Positions 19,185 to 27,190 of a stretch of 56,709 bases of DNA are shown here, in pieces. Under the pieces are notes generated by a model. The model saw only the letters and a program-made list of their open reading frames with translations, was not told the DNA's origin and did no database searches. The stretch comes from Anaerolineae bacterium (GTDB lineage Bacteria; Chloroflexota; Anaerolineae; Anaerolineales; UBA11579), in assembly GCA_004297445.1 (NCBI GenBank), contig SCUK01000043.1, positions 1-56,709 of the forward strand. Direction: 5' to 3'. Each line of letters begins with the position of its first letter. The first letter of the stretch is position 1. Position numbers and translations under genes: made by a program.

Positions 19185-20321
19185 ATGGCCACTCAACGCG
19201 ACTACTATGAAGTCCTCGGCGTGCCGAAGGGCGCCAACCCGGATGAGCTGAAATCCGCTTTCCGCAACTTGGCGCGCCAGTACCACCCGGACGTGAGCCA
19301 GGCGCCGGACGCCGAAGAACGGTTCAAGGAAATCAACGAAGCCTACGCGGTGCTCTCGGACGCCGACAAGCGCGCGGCCTACGACCGCTACGGCCATGCC
19401 GGCCTCAACGGCTTTGGCGGCGCGCCGGACTTCACCAACATTGACCTGACCGACATTTTCGAAGAGCTGTTCGGCTTCGGGTTCGGCATGGGCGGCCGCG
19501 GGCGCGGCGGCGGACGCCGCCAGAACCGACCGCGGCGCGGGCCCAACCTGCAATACATGCTCGACCTGACCTTTGAAGAAGCTGTTTTCGGCGTGGAAAA
19601 GACGCTGGAATTCCAGCGCGACGAACCCTGCTCGCGTTGTTCCGGCAGCCGGGCCGAACCGGGCAGCAGCCCCAAGACCTGCGCCACCTGCGGCGGCCAG
19701 GGCGAGGTGCGCACCGCCCGCCAGACGCTGCTGGGCAGCATGGTGCAGGTGACCACCTGCCCGGCCTGCCACGGCGAGGGCCAGACCATCGACCAGCCCT
19801 GCAAGCAATGCCAGGGGCGCGGGCTGGAACGCAAACACGTAAGCAAGACGGTGGACGTGCCCGCCGGGGTGGATGGCGGCACGCAGATTCGCGTGAGCGG
19901 CGAGGGCCAACCGGGGGCCAATGGCGGCCCGGCCGGCGACCTGTACATCGTGTTGCGGGTGCAGGCACACAAGTATTTCAAGCGCCGCGAGACCGACATC
20001 CTGCTGGACCTGGACATCAACATCGCTCAGGCCGCGCTGGGGGCGGAAGTGGAAGTGCCCACGGTGGATGGCCTAGAGTCTCTAAAGATTCCGGCCGGCA
20101 TCCAGCCGGGCCAGGTGCTCACGTTGCGCGGCAAGGGCGTGCCCCGCCTGCGCAGCAACGGCCGCGGCGACCAGCTGGTCATCGTGAACGTGGCCGTGCC
20201 GAAGAAACTCACCGCCGACCAGCGCGAGCTGCTGGAACAACTGGCGGCCAGCATGGGCAGCGAGGTCAGCCCCACGCAGGAAGGCATCCTGGATAAGTTG
20301 AAGGATTTCCTGGGGGGATAG
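19185..20321 (+). CDS. dnaJ: Co-chaperone DnaJ (type I Hsp40)
   Basis: 378 residues. The J domain (about 4-68) has the HPD loop in QYHPDVSQ; a Gly-rich linker follows (about 95-115). The zinc domain has four Cys pairs: CSRC, CATC, CPAC and CKQC. C-terminal substrate-binding domains follow with VDVPAGVDGGTQIRV and GRGDQLVIVNVAVPKKLT. DnaJ stimulates DnaK ATPase and delivers clients. The CSRCSGSRAEPGSSPKTC start of the zinc region is typical of Chloroflexota and Actinobacteria-like DnaJ. Last gene of the operon; the next ORF starts 11 nt downstream but differs in composition. Confidence 0.97.
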   Translation: MATQRDYYEVLGVPKGANPDELKSAFRNLARQYHPDVSQAPDAEERFKEINEAYAVLSDADKRAAYDRYGHAGLNGFGGAPDFTNIDLTDIFEELFGFGFGMGGRGRGGGRRQNRPRRGPNLQYMLDLTFEEAVFGVEKTLEFQRDEPCSRCSGSRAEPGSSPKTCATCGGQGEVRTARQTLLGSMVQVTTCPACHGEGQTIDQPCKQCQGRGLERKHVSKTVDVPAGVDGGTQIRVSGEGQPGANGGPAGDLYIVLRVQAHKYFKRRETDILLDLDINIAQAALGAEVEVPTVDGLESLKIPAGIQPGQVLTLRGKGVPRLRSNGRGDQLVIVNVAVPKKLTADQRELLEQLAASMGSEVSPTQEGILDKLKDFLGG

Positions 20322-20331
20322 ATGGTTAATA

Positions 20332-21030
20332 ATGGGAGATCAAAAGGCATTACTCAGAAATTTTCTATCGAATAGACTCCGTTCAGCAGATGAAATATCT
20401 AGCGTCAACACCAGGTTCACCGAGTTGTACGCAGGCGAACATTTTTATGATTCTGCAGTGATACTTTGTTCGGCGCTTTCGGCACTCTCGGCAATTAAGT
20501 GGCCCGGTCGAGGAATCGATCGGGCTCGGTTTGTTGAAGCATTAGTTCGTTATGCGCCTGATGAATTAGGTCTAACAAAGATTTCTGTAGAATCTCTGAT
20601 TACTTCAGATTGGTGTAGCAAACATAGTCAAGTCCAGGCAAAACTAACAACTTACTTCTCCCAGACAATTCATTCTAAGACCATCTACCTTGCCGATGAA
20701 CTCGATAAAGATGATGTTGAAGTATCGAAGATTGATTCGCAGATAGGTATGAAGACAGTGAGAGAGTACTCAAGGGCAAATATTCTGTATTCGCAATTCC
20801 GCAGCGGCCTTATCCACGAATACCTACTTGGCAATCAACTTACAGCACTAAATTTATCGCCCTCTGAGGAACTCCCATCCTATACGAATATTACTGATTC
20901 AACCTCCACAATAAGAAGGCTGCACTTACCGTATATCTTTGTTAGGAGACTTACTGAAGAAGTCGGCACTAATTTGATAGAAGACTACGGAGGTCCCGAA
21001 TCTCCTCCATTATGGTGGGTAAACGGGTAA
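20332..21030 (+). CDS. HEPN-like hypothetical protein, AT-rich insert
   Basis: 232 residues, all-alpha in appearance. FRSGLIHEYLLG near 156-167 fits the R-x4-H motif of HEPN-domain nucleases (Arg157, His162), and the preceding helix ILYSQF is also compatible. HEPN proteins are often RNases in toxin-antitoxin or defence systems, but single-motif matches are weak. The gene is clearly richer in A+T than dnaJ, with different codon use, and sits 11 nt after the dnaJ stop. It has a poor ribosome site and is followed by a GTAGGGG palindrome, all consistent with recent acquisition. No antitoxin partner is visible. The function remains unknown. Confidence 0.6.
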   Translation: MGDQKALLRNFLSNRLRSADEISSVNTRFTELYAGEHFYDSAVILCSALSALSAIKWPGRGIDRARFVEALVRYAPDELGLTKISVESLITSDWCSKHSQVQAKLTTYFSQTIHSKTIYLADELDKDDVEVSKIDSQIGMKTVREYSRANILYSQFRSGLIHEYLLGNQLTALNLSPSEELPSYTNITDSTSTIRRLHLPYIFVRRLTEEVGTNLIEDYGGPESPPLWWVNG

Positions 21031-21051
21031 CAAAGGTGTCGATAATTAATA

Positions 21052-21080
21052 GTAGGGGCACGGCGTCGCCGTGCCCCTAC
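21052..21080. repeat. GTAGGGG-type palindromic element
   Basis: GTAGGGGCACGGC and GCCGTGCCCCTAC around a 3-nt loop, 21 nt after the HEPN-like stop. The same GTAG ... CCCCTAC termini end the palindrome at 54585-54631. It could serve as a terminator (TTTCTT follows) but looks like a mobile intergenic repeat. Confidence 0.7.
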
Positions 21081-21122
21081 TTTCTTGTAATCTCCCGTTC
21101 ATAATTCGCCAGCCTCAACGGG

Positions 21123-21128
21123 TACAAT
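21123..21128 (+). promoter_or_regulatory. -10 element directly abutting MOSC gene start
   Basis: TACAAT ends 7 nt before ATG 21136 and no Shine-Dalgarno is present, predicting a leaderless transcript. Confidence 0.55.
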
Positions 21129-21135
21129 CCCCTGC

Positions 21136-21681
21136 ATGACCACCCCCACCATCCTCGCCGTGGCGCGCAGCGGCGGCCACAGCTTCAGCAAAGACCCCTG
21201 TGACGAGATACATCTGCTCGCCGGCCTTGGCGTGGAGGGCGATGCCCACAGCGGCAAGACGGTGCAGCACCTTTCGCGCGTCAAGAAAGACCCCACCCAG
21301 CCCAACCTGCGCCAGGTGCATCTGATACACGCCGAGTTGATTGACGAACTGCAGGCGGCCGGCTTTGTGGTCGGCCCCGGCGTGATGGGCGAGAACATCA
21401 CCACCCGCGGCATAGACCTGCTGGGCCTGCCGGCCGGCGCGCGCCTGCGGCTGGGGGATACGGCTGAAATCGAACTAGCCGGACTGCGCAACCCATGCGT
21501 GCAACTGGACCGCTACGAGGACGGCCTGATGGCGGCCACACTGGAAAAGGACGAATCCGGCAACCTGATTCGCAAGGCGGGGGTGATGGCCATCGTGCTG
21601 GAAGGCGGCATCGTGCGCCCCGGCGACCTGATTCGCATCGCCCTGCCGCCGGAACCGCACCGCCCAATGGAACCGGTCTAA
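21136..21681 (+). CDS. MOSC-domain protein
   Basis: 181 residues, essentially one MOSC domain. ALAGLGVEGDAHSGKTVQH-type sequence near 28-45 and VGPGVMGENITTRGIDLLGLP near 78-98 are typical, and the conserved cysteine is in LRNPCVQLD near 122. MOSC domains bind molybdenum cofactor or act as sulfur carriers and detoxification enzymes (relatives include YiiM and mARC). The substrate is not inferable. The start at 21136 lies 7 nt after a TACAAT box with no ribosome site, part of the leaderless set in this window. Confidence 0.88.
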   Translation: MTTPTILAVARSGGHSFSKDPCDEIHLLAGLGVEGDAHSGKTVQHLSRVKKDPTQPNLRQVHLIHAELIDELQAAGFVVGPGVMGENITTRGIDLLGLPAGARLRLGDTAEIELAGLRNPCVQLDRYEDGLMAATLEKDESGNLIRKAGVMAIVLEGGIVRPGDLIRIALPPEPHRPMEPV

Positions 21682-21708
21682 GAAGCGCCATTCCCCTATC
21701 TGCCGGAA

Positions 21709-21737
21709 TTTACCATCTCAAGAATGTGCTGTATACT
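21709..21737 (+). promoter_or_regulatory. Promoter of Lys-rich microprotein
   Basis: TTTACC (21709-21714), a 17-nt spacer and TATACT (21732-21737) within CTGTATACTGAA. GAGGAG lies at 21788-21793. Confidence 0.75.
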
Positions 21738-21803
21738 GAAAGGTGTCGGCACAACTCTCATCTTACTGAACCCAACAGAAGGACGTAGAGGAGTCAAAAG
21801 ACC

Positions 21804-21908
21804 ATGGGCAAGGCAGACAAACAAAAGAAGACCACCAAGAAGAAACCGCAACAGACGATGAAGGAAAAGAAGAAGGCGAAAAGGGAAAAGAAAAAAGCAG
21901 GTGGGTAA
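21804..21908 (+). CDS. 34-residue lysine-rich microprotein
   Basis: Read directly: starts MGKADKQKKTTKKKPQQTMK and ends EKKKAKREKKKAGG; half of the residues are lysine. A full promoter (TTTACC-N17-TATACT), a GAGGAG ribosome site 10 nt upstream, an uninterrupted frame and a terminator at its exact end make this a real gene despite the size. The TAA stop codon itself forms the loop of the terminator hairpin. Such extremely basic microproteins may bind RNA, DNA or ribosomes; the function is unknown. It stands alone between MOSC and the convergent ChrB-like gene. Confidence 0.75.
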   Translation: MGKADKQKKTTKKKPQQTMKEKKKAKREKKKAGG

Positions 21909-21921
21909 CCCACCTGCTTTT
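21893..21921. terminator. Bidirectional terminator containing a stop codon as loop
   Basis: AAAAGCAGGTGGG (21893-21905) pairs with CCCACCTGCTTTT (21909-21921); the 3-nt loop is TAA, the stop of the Lys-rich microprotein. It also serves the convergent ChrB-like gene ending at 21974. Confidence 0.9.
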
Positions 21922-21973
21922 CCCTATCTTTAGACCTTTCGTCGCTTGATGCCCTGCACCAAGCGACTCTGCA

Positions 21974-22405
21974 CTACTTCGCTACATCCAACCGGCACCA
22001 CGCATACAACGCGTCGTAAACGATAAACTGCGCGTCGAGGTTTTCCGCGTCATCCGGCAGAATCAGGCTGAACCCGCTGGCGATGGCTTCAAGCCCCGGC
22101 GCGACGGGGTCGGCATGCAGGTCCTCGGCGATGTCAGCGGCATGCACGATTTTCGCCAGCCGCAGCAGGCCCGGCTCTTCCAGCCCGTATTTCTCAATAA
22201 TGGTCTCAAAGGAACATTTGCCGCCGTGGTGCCCCAGTTCCACGCCCGGCGCATCGAACGGGATGCCGCCGGTTTCTTTCGCCACCTTGTCAATCTGGCT
22301 TTTCGGCACGAACAGGAACTCGGCATCCGAGTCGATGAAGCGCAGGATGAGCCACGGGCAGGCCACCCGGTCAACGTGAACATGGGAACGCGTAATCCAC
22401 AGCAT
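21974..22405 (-). CDS. Chromate-resistance ChrB C-terminal-domain-like protein
   Basis: 143 residues, start at 22405 after AAGGAG. The opening MLWITRSHVHVDRVACPWLI and RFIDSDAEFLFVP are the hallmark of the ChrB C-terminal/chromate resistance exported protein family; HVHVDR and later acidic and histidine residues (ELGHHGGKCSFETII) suggest a metal site. ChrB senses chromate in ChrA operons, but short free-standing members also occur in other contexts. No chrA is nearby; the gene follows an MFS gene in an apparent operon, which hints at a role with that transporter. A 15-bp inverted repeat lies just upstream, overlapping the approach to the ribosome site. Confidence 0.85.
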   Translation of the reverse strand: MLWITRSHVHVDRVACPWLILRFIDSDAEFLFVPKSQIDKVAKETGGIPFDAPGVELGHHGGKCSFETIIEKYGLEEPGLLRLAKIVHAADIAEDLHADPVAPGLEAIASGFSLILPDDAENLDAQFIVYDALYAWCRLDVAK

Positions 22406-22418
22406 AGGAGTCTCCTTT

Positions 22419-22451
22419 AGACATCGGATTTCTCTAAGAAATCCGATGTCT
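22419..22451. repeat. 15-bp perfect inverted repeat before ChrB-like gene
   Basis: AGACATCGGATTTCT and AGAAATCCGATGTCT with a 3-nt loop, between the MFS stop and the ChrB-like ribosome site. No T tract follows on either strand, so it may be an RNA processing or translational control hairpin, or a protein-binding site, rather than an intrinsic terminator. Confidence 0.75.
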
Positions 22452-22455
22452 TCTA

Positions 22456-23631
22456 CTACTCGCGGGCGAACACGGCAAAGAATACCATGCCGAGCAACCC
22501 GAAGGCAAACGCCGTCAGGAAATTCACCTGCGGCGAAGCCAGCCACAGGAACGCGCCACCAAAGGCCGCCAGCGATACCACGCTATCACGCATTAGATAG
22601 TACAGCCCGAAACCGCTGGCCTTCATGCCCTCCGGGGCCAGGTCCATGATGAGCGATTTGCGCGCCGGCTCGCCGAACTCTTTAAGCCCGCGCACGATGA
22701 ACGCCACCACCAGCCAACCGAACGTCCGCGAGAAAAGCAGAATCAGGGGAAAAACCGTGAAGAAGCCAAACGTTATCAACACAAACGGTTTCTTGGTGGT
22801 GCGGTCGGCCAGAGCCGCCACCGGCAGGTAAACCAGCACCGCCGTCGCCATCTCGATGGTGGTGAGCACGCCAAACTGCGCCGGGGTAATGCCGTGTATC
22901 GTCACTGCCCACACCACCACAAACGCATACGGAATCTGCTCACAGAAGCGCACCAGGATATCCGACACCAGCAGACGGCGCAGGGCCGGCGGCAGGGCGG
23001 CGAACACCACCCGCAGGTTGGATTGGCCGCGCGGCGTTTCTGCAGGCGGTTCATCCAGCATGCGCTGCTGGAACACCAGCGCCAGCAACCCGAACAGAAT
23101 CGCCAGCGTGAATGCGATGCGCACGCCGGTGACCTCCCCATAGCGGACGATGAGCAGGCCGCCCAGCAATGGCCCCAGCGCCATCGGCACCCGCCGCACC
23201 AGCGAATGCATGGACACGCCCACCGTCTGCCGTCTGGCAGGCAACACGGTGGCAATCACACTCATGGTAGCCGGAAGCGAAATAGCCGACCACGATATGA
23301 AGAACACCGCCCCCACCAGCACCGCCTGCCACACCGGAAAGACGATGACGATAAGGTAACCGAAAATGGCGATGAGGTTAAAGATAAGCAGCGCGCGTTT
23401 ATGGCCGAGGCGGTCGCTGAGGTAGCCGCCGGGGAAGGAATACAGCGCACTGAGCAGGTTGTCCATGCCGTTGAGCGCGCCGATAGCCACCGCACCGCCG
23501 CCCAGCGCCATGATGTAGAGGGGCAGGAAGCGCTCGGCGAGGCGCTCGCCCATGCCGAGCAGGACGACCATCGCCAGCACGGACAGCAGGCCAGCAGGGA
23601 TACGCCCCCGCGGCGGCGCAGCGGAGGTCAT
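22456..23631 (-). CDS. MFS transporter
   Basis: 391 residues with 12 predicted membrane helices. The MFS cytoplasmic signature after helix 2 is present as GGYLSDRLGHKRALL near 68-82, and a related ADRTTKKPFVL loop lies near 268. FGEPARKSLIMDLAPEGMKASGFGLYY near 322-348 resembles the subgroup of MFS permeases with unknown drug or sugar substrates. The start ATG overlaps the upstream stop as ATGA (23628-23631), so it is co-translated with the metzincin-like lipoprotein. Direction of transport cannot be read from the sequence. Confidence 0.92.
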   Translation of the reverse strand: MTSAAPPRGRIPAGLLSVLAMVVLLGMGERLAERFLPLYIMALGGGAVAIGALNGMDNLLSALYSFPGGYLSDRLGHKRALLIFNLIAIFGYLIVIVFPVWQAVLVGAVFFISWSAISLPATMSVIATVLPARRQTVGVSMHSLVRRVPMALGPLLGGLLIVRYGEVTGVRIAFTLAILFGLLALVFQQRMLDEPPAETPRGQSNLRVVFAALPPALRRLLVSDILVRFCEQIPYAFVVVWAVTIHGITPAQFGVLTTIEMATAVLVYLPVAALADRTTKKPFVLITFGFFTVFPLILLFSRTFGWLVVAFIVRGLKEFGEPARKSLIMDLAPEGMKASGFGLYYLMRDSVVSLAAFGGAFLWLASPQVNFLTAFAFGLLGMVFFAVFARE

Positions 23632-24869
23632 GGGGCTACCGGGTAGAACAGCGGGTGGCGGCGCAGCACCCAGGCCTGGTCAGGCGTGATGGTGAAGGGA
23701 GCGAACTCCAGGATACCGGAATAGAACAGGAAGTTGTCCGCCCCGCCCTCGCGGCCGCACTCGTAGTCATCCACATAACCGTCGCCATCACCGTCGAAGC
23801 GGTCGGCCGGGCATTGGGGCGTATCCGCCAGATTGTCAAAATACAGTCCGTCTTCTTCGGTGGTGTGCAGCAGACCCATAAAGTGAGCGGCCTCGTGAAT
23901 CCAGGTGAGGCCGTGTTCCAGGTTGCTGCCCAGGTAGGCCTGGTAGGACGCTACGATGCAGGACAGCCGCCCGCCAGGGTTGAGGATGGAGCCGGGCAGG
24001 CCGGCCGAATACCCCACAATATCGCCGGGTTCGGCATCGCTGGCGGTGATCCAATCCACCACGATGAGGTGAACGGAACGGCTTGCGCCGCCCGCCCGCG
24101 CCATGACCCCGCAGGCGGCGGGGATATCCAGTTCATCAAGATGGGTTTCGTCATCATCAATTTCAGCGAACTGTGCCACGACGGAGGTGTCCGGCTCCTG
24201 GACGTTGAACGCGCCGACGCGCAGGTCATGCGGGGCAAGGAGAGCATCCATCTCGCCGCGGATTTCGTCGAGGTCGGGCGCGGTGATGACGCCCAGCTCC
24301 CCGGTGGCGAGCCAGATGGTAAAGTCCAGCGCCTGGGGTGCATCGGCCGGGCCACGCTTGAAGATGACGCGCAGGTCAGAGAAGCCGGCGGCCTCGGTGG
24401 AGACCAGCACGGCGTATTCACCGGGCGGCAGGGGCATTTGTGGGACGATGGGAAGGAACAGGCCAACCTCGCCATAGTCGTACACGAAGTCGGTGAACCA
24501 GCCGCCGCCGGGCAGGTCGGAGTCGTAGTCGTCCTCGTAGAGCAGGGTGCCATCCGGGGCGGTGACGCGCAGGATAGCGACTTCCGAATTCGGGTCGGTG
24601 GCGGTGGCGGTGAAGAGGAAAGACACCTCGCCTGGCTGGAGAGTGAAGCGGACGGTCATTTCCGAATCGCGCGGGGCAAAGGTCTCGATGCGCAGGTCGT
24701 CTGTGGTGGACACCTCGGGGGGAGAGGCAGGCACGCTAGCCGTTGGGGGGCTGGAGTCGGCAGTAACGGGTTCATCTCCCAGGCCCAGCCAACCCTCGGC
24801 GGTACGGCAGGCAAGGGCGGAAAGGAAGGCAAGGCAGATGAAGGCGAGAAGGCGCGAGCGGGCGCTCAC
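23628..24869 (-). CDS. Metzincin-like zinc metalloprotease lipoprotein
   Basis: 413 residues from GTG 24869, chosen because it overlaps the previous stop as GTGA. A lipoprotein signal (FICLAFLSALAC) is followed by a Ser/Pro/Thr-rich linker, then a beta-rich region resembling a pre-peptidase domain (about 55-165). HEAAHFMGLLHTTEEDG near 325-341 is a full HExxHxxGxxH metzincin zinc site. DRFDGDGDGYVDDYEC (about 358-373) is an Asp-rich calcium-type loop. It should be anchored outside the membrane and may cut extracellular proteins. The conserved methionine turn is not obvious. It lies between the GT-C protein and MFS genes, all with 4-nt overlaps. Confidence 0.85.
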   Translation of the reverse strand: MSARSRLLAFICLAFLSALACRTAEGWLGLGDEPVTADSSPPTASVPASPPEVSTTDDLRIETFAPRDSEMTVRFTLQPGEVSFLFTATATDPNSEVAILRVTAPDGTLLYEDDYDSDLPGGGWFTDFVYDYGEVGLFLPIVPQMPLPPGEYAVLVSTEAAGFSDLRVIFKRGPADAPQALDFTIWLATGELGVITAPDLDEIRGEMDALLAPHDLRVGAFNVQEPDTSVVAQFAEIDDDETHLDELDIPAACGVMARAGGASRSVHLIVVDWITASDAEPGDIVGYSAGLPGSILNPGGRLSCIVASYQAYLGSNLEHGLTWIHEAAHFMGLLHTTEEDGLYFDNLADTPQCPADRFDGDGDGYVDDYECGREGGADNFLFYSGILEFAPFTITPDQAWVLRRHPLFYPVAP

Positions 24870-26905
24870 GGGCAGCGCACCTCGCGGATGACGTTCTCCC
24901 ACGCCGCGGCGAACTCACCCGGCAGCCTGCCGACCTCCACAATATGTGCCCAGGTGGCGCACAGCATGGATTGTGCGGCCAGCGTGCGCTTGTATGCGGT
25001 AATGGTCAGTTGTTCGGCATCTTCCCAATTGCCAAGACGTAACGAGGCTTCAATGAATGGCAGGAATTCGTAGCCATCGGCTTGAGTATCAATCCATTCT
25101 GAAAACGTGATGTCTTCTTCTTCAATCGTGATGTCTTCATCCAGTCCTGAATTGACTGCTGTCCAAGCGCCATTCTGTCTGTAGAGGTCAGCCACCTGGA
25201 AAATACGACATCCCCCCACGAAATCTCGCAGCTCTTCCTGAAAATCCACCCAATATTCATGAGCCGCTTCAGTATCTGCATACGCCGCCACGGTGCGCAA
25301 TTCTTCCGGTATTTGCCAGTTGGCGGTGTCGCGTTCGGTGAGCAGCCACCAGCAGCGCGTCTCGTCGTCCGGCGGACCCACCAGCAGGAGGCTCTGGTTT
25401 GTATTACCTTCGAAACTGACGTTCTGGAATACCGCCTTGAACGACGCGCCAGCGGCGAATTCGTCGATGCGGCGGTGCAGGCCGGTGTAAAACTCCTCGG
25501 CCCACAGGCGCGGCCGCGCCGGGTCCTCCACACCGCCGTAGAGGATATTGACGGCGAAGGTGGTGTTGTAGCGGCTCAAGGTGCGGGTCACTGCGCCATC
25601 CAGAATGAGCAACGTGCCCGGTTCAATCCCCGGCGCACGGAAGGCGAGTTGTGAGAAGAAGCGTTTTTGCAGCGTCCAATCCCAGCGGAAGTCGTTGGCG
25701 GTGCGCAGGTGACCGCTGACGGCCAGGCCGATGAGCAGGCTGAAGGCCAGCGCCCGCGCCGCCGTGCGGGGAATGAGCGCCATCAGCGCCGCTGCCACAA
25801 ACAGGCTGGCGCCTAGCAGGGCAGCGAGTGTCAGCCGATCGGCGAACAGGCCGGCGGCGGCGGCGGAACGGCCCACCAGCCAGATGGCCGCCAGCCCCAG
25901 CGGCATCAGCAGCGCGCCCAGCAGCATCGGCGCGCGCAATTCTTTCGGATCCGGCTGGCCGGTGAAGCCGCGGCCGCGGCGGTACAGCCAGACTGCCACG
26001 CCCGCCCCCACCGCCCACGCCAGCAGGCCAAAGCGGTCAGAGAGGTCAAGCAGGTCCGGCTGCATCAGGTCGGCCCATGCCACCCACAGAATCTGGACGA
26101 AGTCGCGGGCGGCGGTTTGGGCCAGCCCCAGCAGAGCGGCCAGCGGCGCGGCCCGCAGGGCATCCAGCAACACCGGCGGGTTGGGGTCTTCTGGCAATAC
26201 AATGAACGCCAGCCGCCACACGAGGAAGGCGATTCCGGCGAGCAGGTAGGGCCACCAGCGCGCCAGCACGGCGCGGGCGCGGGCTTTCGCCTCCGGGAGT
26301 GCCACCGCCAGCGCCCACCACATCAGCAACGGTCGCACGGCTTCGAGACCAATCAGGTATTCGGTGATAAGCAGTTCGGCCAGCAGGGCGGCCACGCCCG
26401 CGACTTCCAGGAAGGCGCGGCGCTTCCCGGTCCCGGGAGACAGCATGCACAAAAGGGAAATGAGGAACAACGCGTAGCCGGTCCAGTGCTGGCGGTACAC
26501 CACCGCCATCGCCTGCGATTGGAACGCCGGATACACCGCAAACAGCAACCCGGTCCAGAAGGCCAGCTCGGCGCGGGCGGGCCACAGGCGGCGCACCAGC
26601 CGGTGCGCCAGCAGAACGGCGAGGAAGCGCACCGCCAGTGAATAGACATGCCACAGCAATGGCTGGAAGCCAAACAGCCGGAACTGCCAATGGTCAATGA
26701 AAGCATGCAGGGGGCGGTAGGCGAAGACGATGGAGTCGGCCGGGGTGCGGCCAAACTTCATGAAGTACAGAATCATCCAGTCGTCCCAGTAGAAGCCCAG
26801 CCAGGGGATGAGCAGGCCAAAAGCAACTACCAGCACGCCGAGGGCGACCTTGGTGAAGCTGCGGTCAGCGACAAGTGTGTCAGTGAGTTTGTTTGATTCG
26901 TTCAA
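24866..26905 (-). CDS. GT-C-like polytopic membrane protein
   Basis: 679 residues with about ten to twelve membrane helices in the first 420 and a soluble extracytoplasmic C-terminal domain (about 430-679). The first loop GFYWDDWMILYFMKFGRTP resembles the acidic catalytic loop of GT-C glycosyltransferases (adjacent Asp residues), which transfer sugars from lipid carriers. The C-terminal domain is not recognised. The start is a TTG at 26905 following GAGGAA and a TATAAT at 26933-26938. It is the first gene of a four-gene unit with the metalloprotease, MFS and ChrB-like genes. Glycosyl transfer is inference from topology. Confidence 0.7.
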   Translation of the reverse strand: MNESNKLTDTLVADRSFTKVALGVLVVAFGLLIPWLGFYWDDWMILYFMKFGRTPADSIVFAYRPLHAFIDHWQFRLFGFQPLLWHVYSLAVRFLAVLLAHRLVRRLWPARAELAFWTGLLFAVYPAFQSQAMAVVYRQHWTGYALFLISLLCMLSPGTGKRRAFLEVAGVAALLAELLITEYLIGLEAVRPLLMWWALAVALPEAKARARAVLARWWPYLLAGIAFLVWRLAFIVLPEDPNPPVLLDALRAAPLAALLGLAQTAARDFVQILWVAWADLMQPDLLDLSDRFGLLAWAVGAGVAVWLYRRGRGFTGQPDPKELRAPMLLGALLMPLGLAAIWLVGRSAAAAGLFADRLTLAALLGASLFVAAALMALIPRTAARALAFSLLIGLAVSGHLRTANDFRWDWTLQKRFFSQLAFRAPGIEPGTLLILDGAVTRTLSRYNTTFAVNILYGGVEDPARPRLWAEEFYTGLHRRIDEFAAGASFKAVFQNVSFEGNTNQSLLLVGPPDDETRCWWLLTERDTANWQIPEELRTVAAYADTEAAHEYWVDFQEELRDFVGGCRIFQVADLYRQNGAWTAVNSGLDEDITIEEEDITFSEWIDTQADGYEFLPFIEASLRLGNWEDAEQLTITAYKRTLAAQSMLCATWAHIVEVGRLPGEFAAAWENVIREVRCP

Positions 26906-26941
26906 GGTTTCCTCGCGGTGGGACGCGAGGATTATATCAAC

Positions 26942-27190
26942 TCAGGGCCGCTCGGCTTCTACCCACATCTGCGTGCCATCCGTGATGACTTCAATCCAGC
27001 CATTGCGGTCGGTGCGCAGGAGGGTGCGGCCCTCCAACGTCGCCAGCACATCCGGGTCAGGCAGCCCATCCGGGTGCCCGGCCGCCACGGAAAGTACCAC
27101 AAGTTGCGGATTGGCGATTGCCAGCGCCCACGGCGGGGGGCGCAGTTGCGCCGCCACCTTCCGGCCGCGCCGGATTATAATTTCGCGCAT
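26942..27190 (-). pseudogene. ComEC/Rec2 C-terminal remnant
   Basis: An 82-residue frame whose last 60 residues (ANPQLVVLSVAAGHPDG ... PDPDVLATLEG, LLRTDRNGWIEVITDG, MWVEAERP) match the end of the ComEC metallo-beta-lactamase domain: a HP-x-PDPxVL segment, then RTDRxGWIE and a TDGxxxWVE end. A full ComEC is 500-800 residues, so nearly all of it is missing. The same frame upstream is stopped by TAG near 27220, inside the sulfotransferase gene. Its ATG overlaps head to head with the ATG of that gene. Most likely a remnant left after a rearrangement or insertion; expression as a small protein cannot be excluded. Confidence 0.55.
27176..27181 (+). promoter_or_regulatory. -10 element directly abutting sulfotransferase start
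   Basis: TATAAT ends 7 nt before ATG 27189; no Shine-Dalgarno follows, predicting a leaderless mRNA. The box lies within the comEC remnant on the other strand. Confidence 0.6.

Noticed and set aside
22419..22451. Intrinsic terminator of the MFS gene
   Set aside because: The stem is strong but no T tract follows on either strand.
23645..25073. Long plus-strand frame (472 codons) antisense to the metzincin and GT-C genes
   Set aside because: The minus-strand products carry a lipoprotein signal, a complete zinc site and membrane helices; the plus-strand frame has none and is a shadow.
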